This document shows positions 53,861 through 62,560 of a stretch of DNA of 64,000 nt, piece by piece (position 1 is the stretch's first letter; each line of letters begins with the position of its first letter). This DNA comes from Bacteroidales bacterium (GTDB lineage: Bacteria > Bacteroidota > Bacteroidia > Bacteroidales > Marinilabiliaceae): assembly GCA_024401395.1 (NCBI GenBank), contig JAKSLD010000005.1:1-64000 (forward strand), read 5' to 3'. Below the pieces are notes generated by a model. That model was not told the DNA's origin, searched no databases, and saw only the letters and a program-made list of their open reading frames with translations. The translations under genes were made by a program, and so were the position numbers.

Positions 53861-55270
53861 ATGAATAGGTATTTTAGTCTCATAGTCTGTATTCTTGTGG
53901 TCATATCCACAGGGTGTCGCCGTTCGCCGAACATTCCAAATGTATCGGGAATGGTAGAATATGACCTTGATTCAATTAAGGCAAGGGGAGTTATACGAGT
54001 CATCAGCGACTACAACTCTGTGGATTATATGATGCATAAAGGTCAGCCTGTAGGGTATCAATATGAGTTAACCAAAGTATACGCAGAAGAACGAGGACTC
54101 AAGCTGGAGATAGATGCGTGCAATGACCCGAAAGAAGCCAGATTAAGACTAGCTGAAGGTAAGGCTGACATCTGGGCGGCATCGCTATTAGTAGATACAC
54201 TATCAGAATGGTCGCAAGATCTGAGTTATACAGTAGCATATGCACAGAGTTGTATGGTCTTGGTTTCCAATGAGAAACCGAATAAAGACGAAGTATTGCC
54301 AGACAGTGTATGGGTACAGGAAGGGACATTTGAAGAAGAGATAGCCATGAGTCTGGCTGACTCGTGCGGTTGGACTGTCATTTCAGTGCCTCACTACAGT
54401 GTAGAACAGATAGTACAATTGGTTGGCGAACGGGATATACCTCGGACTATAGCCCCTGAAACTATAGCTAGAGCCAATGCCTGGTACTACCCTACTTTGG
54501 ACTGTTCCATAAAACTGACGAAAAATATGGATATGTCGTGGGCGACAAGGAGCACCTCTGTAGACCTTGCCAATGATTTGACAAACTGGATAAAAGCATT
54601 CAGAAATACGCCAAAATTCCGTCAAATATACCGCAAGTATATGGTTGACGAGCGCAGTGAGCAGATATCATCCAAGAATATCAGCGAAGATACATACTCA
54701 GACACATTTGAAGCATTAGTAAATCAATACCTTCCCGAAGATGACAACAGATGGGATCTTGCGATGATACAATCTATAATATATCAAGAATCTCATTTCA
54801 ACCCTAAAGCAAGAAGCTGGGTCGGTGCGCGAGGGTTGATGCAATTGATGCCTGAGACAGGTACGCGATTTGGGGCAAGAGATTTATCAGACCCCGAAGA
54901 GAACATAAAGGCAGGCATAGAATATATGCTTTGGCTTGACAAGAGATTAATAAGATATGTCCCGAACAAGAGGGACAGGATGTCATTTACTTTAGCAGCA
55001 TATAATGTAGGCTTAGGTCACGTAATGGACGCCATACGTCTTGCAAGAAAATTTGACAGGGACACGGCGAAATGGGAAGGGCAAGTAGAGCAAGCGTTAT
55101 TAATGAAGGCTAATCCTACCATAATAACGGATAAAGAAAATGTGAAGCACGGATATTGCAGAGGTACGGAGACTGTCAGTTACGTAAGACACATTATGCA
55201 AAGGGCTAAGAACTACAGGCGCTATATAAAGAAAAGAGATTCTGAATCCGAAAAAAGAGCCAATTCATAG
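53861..55270 (+). CDS. mltF: Membrane-bound lytic transglycosylase F-like protein
   Basis: A 469-residue envelope enzyme. The start MNRYFSLIVCILVVISTGC has a lipobox-like end, so a lipoprotein is likely. About 35-260 is a solute-binding protein type 3 domain (ARGVIRVISDYNSVDYMMHKG, GYQYELTKVYAEERGL). About 290-440 is a lysozyme-like SLT domain: IQSIIYQESHFNPKARSWVG with the catalytic Glu near 310, GARGLMQLMPETGTRFG and FTLAAYNVGLGHV. It cuts glycan strands of peptidoglycan with formation of 1,6-anhydro ends; the SBP domain senses muropeptides in the E. coli homolog. The two-domain order is intact. Confidence 0.9.
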   Translation: MNRYFSLIVCILVVISTGCRRSPNIPNVSGMVEYDLDSIKARGVIRVISDYNSVDYMMHKGQPVGYQYELTKVYAEERGLKLEIDACNDPKEARLRLAEGKADIWAASLLVDTLSEWSQDLSYTVAYAQSCMVLVSNEKPNKDEVLPDSVWVQEGTFEEEIAMSLADSCGWTVISVPHYSVEQIVQLVGERDIPRTIAPETIARANAWYYPTLDCSIKLTKNMDMSWATRSTSVDLANDLTNWIKAFRNTPKFRQIYRKYMVDERSEQISSKNISEDTYSDTFEALVNQYLPEDDNRWDLAMIQSIIYQESHFNPKARSWVGARGLMQLMPETGTRFGARDLSDPEENIKAGIEYMLWLDKRLIRYVPNKRDRMSFTLAAYNVGLGHVMDAIRLARKFDRDTAKWEGQVEQALLMKANPTIITDKENVKHGYCRGTETVSYVRHIMQRAKNYRRYIKKRDSESEKRANS

Positions 55271-55283
55271 GGATAGAATTGGC
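55253..55283 (-). terminator. Terminator of the flavodoxin-like gene (minus strand)
   Basis: A perfect 8-bp stem (GCCAATTC with GAATTGGC) with six T on the minus-strand side. It overlaps the last codons of mltF. Confidence 0.7.
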
Positions 55284-55298
55284 ACATTATGACTTTAT

Positions 55299-55922
55299 TT
55301 ATCGGATATAATGCGTTTCAACCAGGTCTTCCTGGATCTTTGGAGAACCGAATTGCTGAATACCCAGACAGAAGGACTTGATCATGAAAGCCATATTCAA
55401 CCCCAACTGACGCATAGTCTGCATACCTTCCAAGTCCTGCGTTACCTCCCCAGGCTCGGTACCGTGCGCAATGCTCCAATATTGAGATGGAACGACAGGC
55501 ATATTCGTCTTTAGAAAGTATTTGTTGAGGACATCCATAGTTGCTGTAGCGCCACCTCTTCTGGCTACGGCTACCGAAGCACCGACTTTCATCATCCAGT
55601 TCTTATGGAGAGATGAATAGAAAAGACGGTCGAGCAGAGAAAGCAAAGTACCTGAGGCAGAAGCGAAGTAAACAGGAGAGCCGATAAGTAGCCCATCAGC
55701 CTTATCGAGCTTCTCAGATATTTCATTTACAATATCACCGAAGGCACATACATTGGTATCCCAGCATTTATTACAAGCTATACAACCATGAATCTGACGA
55801 TGGCCAACATGTATCCATTCTGTCTCTATACCCTGCTGATTGAGGGTGCGTTCTACCTCATGGAGAGCTGTAGCTGTATTGCCCTCTGATTTCGGACTGC
55901 CATTTAGGATTATTACCTTCAT
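55299..55922 (-). CDS. Flavodoxin-fold NAD(P)H-dependent FMN reductase
   Basis: A 207-residue flavoprotein of the iron-sulfur flavoprotein/NADPH-FMN reductase group. ATG 55922 gives MKVIILNGSPKSEGNTA, the FMN phosphate loop, so it is preferred to the longer frame. Further marks: GCIACNKCWDTNVCAF (a C-x2-C-x2-C-like cluster near 46-56), GLLIGSPVYFASASGTLLSLLDR. The Cys set may bind a 4Fe-4S cluster as in Isf proteins. Cytosolic electron-transfer protein; partner unknown. Confidence 0.85.
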   Translation of the reverse strand: MKVIILNGSPKSEGNTATALHEVERTLNQQGIETEWIHVGHRQIHGCIACNKCWDTNVCAFGDIVNEISEKLDKADGLLIGSPVYFASASGTLLSLLDRLFYSSLHKNWMMKVGASVAVARRGGATATMDVLNKYFLKTNMPVVPSQYWSIAHGTEPGEVTQDLEGMQTMRQLGLNMAFMIKSFCLGIQQFGSPKIQEDLVETHYIR

Positions 55923-55961
55923 ATCTCGCGTTTTATATCTTGCTATAAAAAATCGCACTAC

Positions 55962-56195
55962 TTATCTCATAGCACAACCAGAAGATGGTCTGTTGTCGTT
56001 TCCTGAAACTATAGTACCTGCGTGCTTCTGGCTGAACTCGCGATGAATATCGGCTAATTCTTTCTTGCCGTCGATATAATCGTCGTACATATCTGAAAAA
56101 TCGATACCCTCACAGTCGCAGTCATTACCGAGCGCTTCGCGTACTATTTCAAAACGCTCATCCCTTGTTGTATCTTTAATGAGAAGTGATTTCAT
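55962..56195 (-). CDS. Small acidic conserved protein, function unknown
   Basis: A 77-residue protein beginning MKSLLIKDTTRDERFEIVRE (the longer frame is rejected). It has DCDCEGIDFSDMYDDYIDGK in the middle and ends SSGCAMR; three cysteines suggest a metal or redox role, but no family function is known to me. I recall like-sized proteins of this opening motif in other Bacteroidales, so it is probably real. It sits between the HD-MsrA fusion (20 nt upstream) and the flavodoxin-like gene, which makes a redox theme possible. Confidence 0.6.
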   Translation of the reverse strand: MKSLLIKDTTRDERFEIVREALGNDCDCEGIDFSDMYDDYIDGKKELADIHREFSQKHAGTIVSGNDNRPSSGCAMR

Positions 56196-56215
56196 GTTTC
56201 TTTTTTTATAATAGG

Positions 56216-57157
56216 TCAGAATTTCTTTATGCGGACATGACAATACGGTTCACCACCTGTCATTTCGTAGTAACGCTGATGGTATTTCTCACCGATATAG
56301 AACTTATCAGCTGGGAGTATGAGGGTATTTACCTCGGCTCCCTTATCGCGTAGGATAGATACTACTCTATCTATTGCCGACTTCTGCTTTTCATCACGGA
56401 AGAAGATACAGCTACGGTATTGAGGACCGAGATCAGGACCGACTCCATCGGTCTGTGCAGGGTCGTGGATTTCGAAGAATACCTTACAAAGCTGCTCATA
56501 GGAAGTAATCGTTGGATCATACTCAACAATAACAGCCTCTACGTGATGTGTTTTATGGTCGCGCACATCAGCATAAGAAGGGAACTCCTCATCGCCACCA
56601 GTATAACCAGCAAGGGTACTGACTACGCCGGGCTCCTTTTCAAACTGATATTGGGCGCCCCAAAAGCAACCACAGGCGAAAATACCTATTTCGTGAGTAG
56701 ATGGCACAGCATTGAAATCGTACAAATCAACTTTTGAGCACTCCTCAATAGCTGCCTCTATTTTTGTCAGGGCAGGGCGATGTTTTGCCAATCGGTCTGT
56801 ATCTGTGACCTCTCGTCGGCAATTATGGTCGAGGTCGTTTCGTTTAACCTGGAGAGCAATAGGATTATTGGATGTGATGATTCTGTCAATATAAGAAAGA
56901 TAATCCTCAGAAGGATTGCGATGAAGAACGCGCAGTGCGTTGACAATACCTGTTGGAATGCCTTCTTCTGTCAGATAGTCGAAAGAGAGATTGCCTACTG
57001 CCACGGCATCGTGGAGGAATCCTGTCATCTTCTCCTCATCGGTGTGGCCCATAAGTCCCACGGAAAGGGCATGGAGAATAGTTGGGTAGCCATCGAAGTC
57101 TATTCTGCCTGCATGAACTTTAGTAGCGATGCTAAGGGCTATGTCTATTGGGTGCAT
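56216..57157 (-). CDS. msrA: HD-domain (RelA/SpoT-like) fused to peptide methionine sulfoxide reductase A
   Basis: A 313-residue two-part protein. Start MHPIDIALSIATKVHAG at 57157 is chosen over a frame 19 codons longer. Residues 1-115 look like the HD hydrolase fold of RelA/SpoT or (p)ppGpp hydrolases: HAG near 15, DGYPTILHALSVG near 25, FLHDAVAVG near 46. Residues about 155-313 are MsrA: IGIFACGCFWGAQYQFEKEPGVV with catalytic Cys, GDEEFPSYADVRDHKTHHVEAVIVEYDP, DGVGPDLGPQYRSCIFF. MsrA reduces methionine-S-sulfoxide in proteins. The HD part could hydrolyse a nucleotide alarmone; this is inference. Both parts appear intact. Confidence 0.85.
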   Translation of the reverse strand: MHPIDIALSIATKVHAGRIDFDGYPTILHALSVGLMGHTDEEKMTGFLHDAVAVGNLSFDYLTEEGIPTGIVNALRVLHRNPSEDYLSYIDRIITSNNPIALQVKRNDLDHNCRREVTDTDRLAKHRPALTKIEAAIEECSKVDLYDFNAVPSTHEIGIFACGCFWGAQYQFEKEPGVVSTLAGYTGGDEEFPSYADVRDHKTHHVEAVIVEYDPTITSYEQLCKVFFEIHDPAQTDGVGPDLGPQYRSCIFFRDEKQKSAIDRVVSILRDKGAEVNTLILPADKFYIGEKYHQRYYEMTGGEPYCHVRIKKF

Positions 57158-57240
57158 ATTTGACGATAGTATAAGTTGATTACGTGAATGCGAATATATA
57201 TATATTTGTACCAAAATAAAAGAGCTCTACTACCTCCTTG

Positions 57241-57300
57241 CCGTCTTCTGCCGTTTTCTGCCGTTTTTTGCCGTTTTTTTCCTTTTTCTTCCGTTATTAT
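57241..57300 (+). repeat. Six 10-nt tandem units with T-tracts
   Basis: Units CCGTCTTCTG, CCGTTTTCTG, CCGTTTTTTG, CCGTTTTTTT, CCTTTTTCTT, CCGTTATTAT have an exact period of 10 nt. T-tracts in phase with the helix should bend DNA. Confidence 0.85.
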
Positions 57301-57352
57301 AGGTCTTGTATAGGTCTAGTATAGGTCTAGTATTGTATTAGTATAGGTGTAG
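57298..57352 (+). repeat. Five 11-nt phased TATAGG units
   Basis: TATAGG-type starts at 57298, 57309, 57320, 57331 (TATTG) and 57342 are spaced exactly 11 nt. On the minus strand they read CCTATACTAGA, like the CTATACT units of the intergenic repeats. Confidence 0.85.
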
Positions 57353-57381
57353 AGTGGTCTTTCTGCGATGCTGAAAACACG

Positions 57382-57656
57382 TTCTGGCATTCTGGCGCTC
57401 TGGCATTGATATCTTTTTCTTCGCACGCGTGCGAGTCTTAATTTTATTTCATATCTACAAGTTAAAAATTCTTAAATCTTGCTCCTTGCTGTATTTGGAT
57501 ACTCATAGGTGTCGACGCCTTTTCATTGGTTAGCCAGTGAGGCGAACCTACCAAATTTAACACTATTTAATCTTTCGACTATTGTAGAACTCTAGCCGTT
57601 TTATATCGTGCGCGCGAAAAATTTACTATCATTGCCAGAGCGCCAGAATGCCAGAA
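57382..57656. repeat. 24-bp inverted repeat enclosing 227 nt
   Basis: The left arm 57382-57405 and right arm 57633-57656 are perfect reverse complements. Each arm contains 8-nt units CTGGCATT, CTGGCGCT, CTGGCATT. The enclosed part has the 14-nt palindrome TCGCACGCGTGCGA (57421-57434). No target-site duplication flanks the arms and no recombinase gene is near. It could be an invertible segment, a MITE-like element or a long hairpin. Confidence 0.85.
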
Positions 57657-57696
57657 GGATTTAACTTACTGAACCCTAGATTATAGCTCGCGTCGA

Positions 57697-60555
57697 TTAT
57701 CTGGCAAGCTCTTCCGCAATGAAACGTGCAGTGTGACTTTCTTTGCTTTGTGCTACTTCTTCTGGAGTGCCTTGGGCTACAATTATTCCTCCGCCACGAC
57801 CTCCTTCTGGACCCATATCGATAATATAGTCAGCTAACTTGATGACGTCAAGGTTATGCTCAATGACAATAACTGTATTACCCTTATCAACAAGACGGTT
57901 GACTACTTCCATAAGGATACGGATATCCTCAAAATGGAGTCCCGTAGTTGGCTCATCGAGCAAGTAGACAGTCTTACCCGTGTCGCGCTTGCTAAGCTCT
58001 GTAGCAAGTTTTACGCGCTGACTCTCGCCTCCGGACAATGTGGTAGAAGGCTGACCTAGCTTGATATAGCCGAGACCAACGCTTTGGAGTGTGCGCAGCT
58101 TCTGCGCGATATTTGGTATGGCATCGAAAAATTCAACTGCCATATTAATGGTCATTTGAAGAATATCTCCAATGCTCTTTCCTTTGTAACGTACCTCTAG
58201 TGTCTCACGATTATAGCGTTTGCCATGGCAATCTGGACATTCTACATAGACATCTGGAAGGAGCGCCATCTCGATAACCTGGATGCCAGCGCCACGACAG
58301 GTCTCACAACGACCTCCTGTCACGTTGAAGGAGAAGCGCCCTTGCTTATATCCACGGATCTTGCTCTCTGGCAGCTCGCCGAATAGCTTACGGATATCAT
58401 CAAAGAGTCCGGTATATGTTGCTGGATTGGAACGTGGTGTACGACCAAGAGGCGACTGATCTACAGCCACTACCTTATCAATATACTCCAGCCCTTCTAT
58501 TGACTCATAATGCATAGGCTCCTTGAGAGCACGATAGATATGCTTATTGAGAATAGGATATAGTGTTTCGTTTATGAGGGTAGACTTGCCTGAACCGGAA
58601 ACGCCTGTCATGCAGATAAGTGTGCCTAATGGGAAATGGGCAGTAACATTCTTAAGGTTGTTGCCTGTACAACCTGAAAGAACTAGCTCATGCCCATTGC
58701 CTTTGCGGCGTTCCTTAGGAACCTCTATCTTCATCTCATTGCGGAGATACCTGGCAGTGAGCGAGTCTGTTTTAAGGACATCTGCAGGTATACCCTGAGC
58801 TACAATATTACCACCATGCCTACCTGCTCCTGGCCCGACATCAATGAGCCAATCTGCCTGTAGCATCATATCGCGGTCATGCTCGACAACTATCACGCTG
58901 TTTCCTGTATCTCGTAGTTGGTGGAGTGACGAGATGAGTCGCTCATTATCTCTCTGATGAAGACCGATACTAGGCTCGTCCAAAATATAAAGAACATTTA
59001 CCAACTGCGAGCCAATCTGGGTTGCAAGACGGATACGCTGACTCTCGCCTCCGGAAAGAGACGATGCTGGTCGGTCTAAGGTAAGGTAATCCAACCCGAC
59101 ATCGAGCATAAAGCCTAGGCGGGAGCGAATCTCCTTAAGGATTTCTACAGCTATAGTACGCTGGCGGTCATCCAATTTATCCTCGATACCCGAAAGCCAA
59201 TCCCTAAGTTGAAGTAAATCCATCTGTGCCAGTTCGGCTATATTCTTATCGAGAATACGGAAATGCAAGGCAATATTGTTAAGTCGGGCTCCTCCACAAA
59301 GAGGACAAGGCTTGACTGAAGCGAACTGATCTGCCCACTTCTTCTCCTTAACGCTGGTGGTAGTGTCCTGAATCGACTTGATATAATTCACAATACCCTC
59401 ATATTTGGGAATAAAGCCAGAACCAAGACCTGGATCGTCTTTCAAGACAAGTTGCTCTGCGCTACCGTTGAGGATAGCATCGACCGCTCCCTCAGGAAGT
59501 TCAGAGAATGGTGTATCAAGATCACAACCAAATTTATCAACGATAGCCTCTAGTTGAGAAAATATCAGCGAGGCTTTTTTCTTGCCGATAGGCTCTATAG
59601 CACCTTGGGCTATAGACAATGAAGGGTTAGGAACGATGAGATCTATCTGTATGTCAGATAGTGTGCCCATACCATTACACTTGGGACAAGCACCTTGTGG
59701 GGAGTTGAAAGAGAAATTGTGAGGCGCTGGTTCTTCGTATGATATACCTGTTGTAGGGCACATCAGATGTCGACTGAAATAGCGAAGATGCTTGCTTTGT
59801 TTGTCATCAACTGCATTTTCAGCATCTTTATCCATCACCATCATTACACCCTTACCCATAGAGAGTGTCAGATCTACACCCTCACGGAGTCGCTTTGTCA
59901 AATCCTCTGAATCATCTACTACCATTTTATCGACCACCAGCTCCACAAAATGGATCTTATAGCGGTCTAGGCGCATACCATGTGTTATCTCCTTTATCTC
60001 ACCATCTACTCGAGCATATAGGAATCCACGTTTACGTATCTGCTCAAACAACTCTTTGTAGTGACCCTTACGGCCTTTAACCAGAGGTGCCAAAAGATAA
60101 ATGCGCTTACCGTTGAATGTCTCCTTGATGAGATCCAGAATCTGCTGGTCTGTATATCGTATCATCTTTTCGCCTGTGTTATACGAGTATGCTATACCAG
60201 CACGGGCAAAAAGAAGTCGGAGGAAATCGTACACTTCGGTAACAGTACCTACAGTAGAGCGTGGATTTTTGTTGGTGGTCTTCTGCTCAATACTGATAAC
60301 AGGGGAAAGACCGGATATCATATCAACGTCAGGGCGCTGTGAGCCACCAAGAAACTGACGAGCGTATGCTGAGAATGTCTCGATATATCGGCGTTGCCCC
60401 TCAGCATAGATTGTATCAAAAGCCAAAGAAGACTTACCGCTACCCGAGAGACCGGTAATGACAACAAGCTTGTTGCGAGGTATAGTTACGTCGATATTCT
60501 TAAGATTATGCTGGCGCGCGCCAAGCACTACGATTTGTGATTCTTCAGTATTCAC
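57697..60555 (-). CDS. uvrA: Excinuclease ABC subunit A
   Basis: A 952-residue UvrA, the damage-binding ATPase of nucleotide excision repair. Two ABC modules are complete: Walker A GLSGSGKSSLAF near 35 and GVSGSGKSTLIN near 645, signature motifs SSLSGGESQRIRLA and TTLSGGESQRVKLA, and two zinc sites (CPKCNGMG with CPLCGGA, and CETCRGAGIQV with CPDCHGKRY). The start codon is GTG (MNTEESQIVVLGARQHNLKN); no upstream ATG is in frame. It faces the symporter gene across a short promoter region. Confidence 0.97.
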   Translation of the reverse strand: MNTEESQIVVLGARQHNLKNIDVTIPRNKLVVITGLSGSGKSSLAFDTIYAEGQRRYIETFSAYARQFLGGSQRPDVDMISGLSPVISIEQKTTNKNPRSTVGTVTEVYDFLRLLFARAGIAYSYNTGEKMIRYTDQQILDLIKETFNGKRIYLLAPLVKGRKGHYKELFEQIRKRGFLYARVDGEIKEITHGMRLDRYKIHFVELVVDKMVVDDSEDLTKRLREGVDLTLSMGKGVMMVMDKDAENAVDDKQSKHLRYFSRHLMCPTTGISYEEPAPHNFSFNSPQGACPKCNGMGTLSDIQIDLIVPNPSLSIAQGAIEPIGKKKASLIFSQLEAIVDKFGCDLDTPFSELPEGAVDAILNGSAEQLVLKDDPGLGSGFIPKYEGIVNYIKSIQDTTTSVKEKKWADQFASVKPCPLCGGARLNNIALHFRILDKNIAELAQMDLLQLRDWLSGIEDKLDDRQRTIAVEILKEIRSRLGFMLDVGLDYLTLDRPASSLSGGESQRIRLATQIGSQLVNVLYILDEPSIGLHQRDNERLISSLHQLRDTGNSVIVVEHDRDMMLQADWLIDVGPGAGRHGGNIVAQGIPADVLKTDSLTARYLRNEMKIEVPKERRKGNGHELVLSGCTGNNLKNVTAHFPLGTLICMTGVSGSGKSTLINETLYPILNKHIYRALKEPMHYESIEGLEYIDKVVAVDQSPLGRTPRSNPATYTGLFDDIRKLFGELPESKIRGYKQGRFSFNVTGGRCETCRGAGIQVIEMALLPDVYVECPDCHGKRYNRETLEVRYKGKSIGDILQMTINMAVEFFDAIPNIAQKLRTLQSVGLGYIKLGQPSTTLSGGESQRVKLATELSKRDTGKTVYLLDEPTTGLHFEDIRILMEVVNRLVDKGNTVIVIEHNLDVIKLADYIIDMGPEGGRGGGIIVAQGTPEEVAQSKESHTARFIAEELAR

Positions 60556-60681
60556 GCTCTTTTCTAGTGTACTTTTTTATTACGTTGCGAAAATACGAAA
60601 AAAAGTGCCTGACTAATACACAATTGTACTTTTGTCCACTACTTATGTACTTTTTTTGCGTTACGTTTCATCCATTTAACT

Positions 60682-60689
60682 TATCTTTG
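60682..60689 (+). promoter_or_regulatory. -7 box of the arabinose operon
   Basis: TATCTTTG matches TAnnTTTG, 61 nt before the symporter ATG. Upstream are three GTACTTTT direct repeats (60569, 60627 and 60648 region), which may be regulator or promoter elements. Confidence 0.55.
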
Positions 60690-60750
60690 CACTTACCAAA
60701 TACAGAGGTACAAAAACACATAGTATTTAACATAAACAAAAAAGAAAATA

Positions 60751-62475
60751 ATGAATTGGTCTTCTACAGAATTTGTTTGGCTTGACTGGGCAATTCTCGT
60801 CGCAGGTGTACTCGGCGTCGTTTGGGCAGTTTGGCGCGCCGTAGTAAAAGATAAAAAGGCACAGGAGGGTGAAGACTCTTCTGCTTACCTATTTGGTAAG
60901 GGTGAGCCTTGGTATGTAATAGGTATGGCAATTTTTGCTGCTAATATTGGTTCAGAGCACTTGGTCGGTCTTGCCGGTACTGGTGCAAAGAGCGGTGTCG
61001 GTATGGCACACTGGGAGATGCAGGGTTGGATGATCCTTATCCTTGGTTGGTTGTTCGTACCTTTCTATCAGCTTCTCATCAATAAGATGGGGAAGATTAT
61101 TACAATGCCTGACTTCCTCAAGTTCCGTTACACAAAGGCTACAGGTTCTTGGTTGTCTATCATCACTCTCGTCGCTTACGTACTTACTAAGGTATCTGTA
61201 ACAGCATTTACAGGTGGTATCTTCTTTGAGTACCTCCTCAACATCCCATTCTGGTATGGCGCTGTAGGTCTTATCCTTATTACTTGTATATTCACAGTAT
61301 TCGGTGGTATGAAGGGCGTAATGACTCTTTCTGCTATCCAGACTCCAATCCTTATCATAGGTTCTTTCCTCGTTCTCTTCCTCGGCCTCGCAACTCTCGG
61401 TGGCGGTAGCATCACTGAGGGATGGACTTCGATGATGAATTATTGCGAGCAGTTGAACAACGGACACGGTACTACTCATATGTTCCACTGGTGTAAGAAC
61501 GATGGTATGTATCAGGATTACCCAGGCTTCGTAGTATTCATCGGTGCTTCTATCATCGGTTTCTGGTACTGGTGTACCGACCAGCATATCGTACAACGTG
61601 TACTCGGTCAGACTCCAGGTGAGGATAATAAGGCTGTTATCGCACGCGCTCGTCGTGGTACAATCGCTGCTGGTTTCTTCAAGATCCTCCCTTGCTTCAT
61701 GTTCCTTATCCCTGGTATGATCTGCGCAGCTCTCGCAGCTAAGGGTGATATCGTAATGGATGAGACAGATGCAGCATTCGCTATCATGGTTAAGAATATC
61801 CTCCCAGCTGGTATCAAGGGTATCGTTACTATCGGCTTCGTTTGCGCTCTCGTAGCTTCTCTCGCAGCATTCTTTAACTCTTGCGCTACCCTCTTCACAG
61901 AGGACTTCTACAAACCAATGAAACCTGGTAAGACTGAAGAGCACTACGTATTCATCGGCCGTGTAGCTACAGTAGTTGTCGTAATCCTCGGCTTCGCTTG
62001 GATTCCAGTCATGATGAGCCTCGGTTCTTTGTACGACTACCTACAGGGTATCCAGTCTCTCCTCGCTCCAGCAATGTGCGCCGTATTTGCTATGGGTATC
62101 TTCTTCAAGTGGATTACTCCTAAGGCTGGCGAGTGGACAATGATCCTCGGATTCCTCATCGGTATGGTTCGCCTCCTTACTAACGTACTCACTGATACAG
62201 GTCACGCTACAATGGATGGCGCATTCTGGGATTGCACAGCTTGGTTCTGGCAGACTAACTGGCTCGTATTCGAGTGCTGGTTGCTCGTATTCCTCCTCGT
62301 TTTCATGTGTGTCGTATCAATGTTCACACCTAAGCCTTCTGCTGCTCAGATAGATGCTATCACTTTGACAGCCGATTTCAAGAAGACTATCAAGGAGAGC
62401 TACAATGTATGGGATTACGTTGGCACATTCGGCGTAATCGCTCTTTGCGGAGCATTCTACTGGTACTTCTTCTAA
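60751..62475 (+). CDS. Sodium:solute symporter (SSS family), probable arabinose or sugar transporter
   Basis: A 574-residue inner-membrane protein with about 14 hydrophobic segments, of the SglT/SSS type: AIFAANIGSEHLVGLAGTGAKSG near 60, the WMILILGWLFVPFYQLL core, GFWYWCTDQHIVQRVLG near 275 and CALVASLAAFFNSCATLFTEDFY near 370. The Ser/Gln of TM8 and the S-E-x-L in TM1 fit sugar carriers. It brings sugar in with Na+. The next genes are araD and araA, so arabinose is the most likely substrate (inference). Confidence 0.9.
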   Translation: MNWSSTEFVWLDWAILVAGVLGVVWAVWRAVVKDKKAQEGEDSSAYLFGKGEPWYVIGMAIFAANIGSEHLVGLAGTGAKSGVGMAHWEMQGWMILILGWLFVPFYQLLINKMGKIITMPDFLKFRYTKATGSWLSIITLVAYVLTKVSVTAFTGGIFFEYLLNIPFWYGAVGLILITCIFTVFGGMKGVMTLSAIQTPILIIGSFLVLFLGLATLGGGSITEGWTSMMNYCEQLNNGHGTTHMFHWCKNDGMYQDYPGFVVFIGASIIGFWYWCTDQHIVQRVLGQTPGEDNKAVIARARRGTIAAGFFKILPCFMFLIPGMICAALAAKGDIVMDETDAAFAIMVKNILPAGIKGIVTIGFVCALVASLAAFFNSCATLFTEDFYKPMKPGKTEEHYVFIGRVATVVVVILGFAWIPVMMSLGSLYDYLQGIQSLLAPAMCAVFAMGIFFKWITPKAGEWTMILGFLIGMVRLLTNVLTDTGHATMDGAFWDCTAWFWQTNWLVFECWLLVFLLVFMCVVSMFTPKPSAAQIDAITLTADFKKTIKESYNVWDYVGTFGVIALCGAFYWYFF

Positions 62476-62492
62476 AAACAACAATATTAGAG

Positions 62493-62525
62493 AGTGGTGT
62501 GTGACCAAGAGTGTTGCACACCACT
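62493..62525 (+). terminator. Intergenic hairpin between symporter and araD
   Basis: A 9-bp perfect stem (AGTGGTGTG with CACACCACT) without a T-run. It is not a strong terminator; it may be a stability or processing element. Confidence 0.5.
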
Positions 62526-62560
62526 TACTCTTATACACAACAATAACAGACAATTAACTT

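Larger units (their letters stand above)
57158..57696. other. Long repeat-rich intergenic region between msrA and uvrA
   Basis: No gene is seen in these 539 nt. From left: six 10-nt units with T-tracts (57241-57300), five 11-nt TATAGG units (57298-57352), a 24-bp inverted repeat (57382-57405 and 57633-57656) and inside it a 14-nt palindrome. Only weak promoter boxes are present, one being minus-strand TAAATTTG at 57552-57559. Confidence 0.8.

Noticed and set aside
57241-57352. Possible CRISPR array in the msrA-uvrA gap
   Set aside because: Units are 10-11 nt without spacers and no cas gene is present; these are plain tandem repeats.
60952-61944. Minus-strand frame inside the symporter gene
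   Set aside because: Acidic, Cys/His-rich antisense of a membrane protein; no support.
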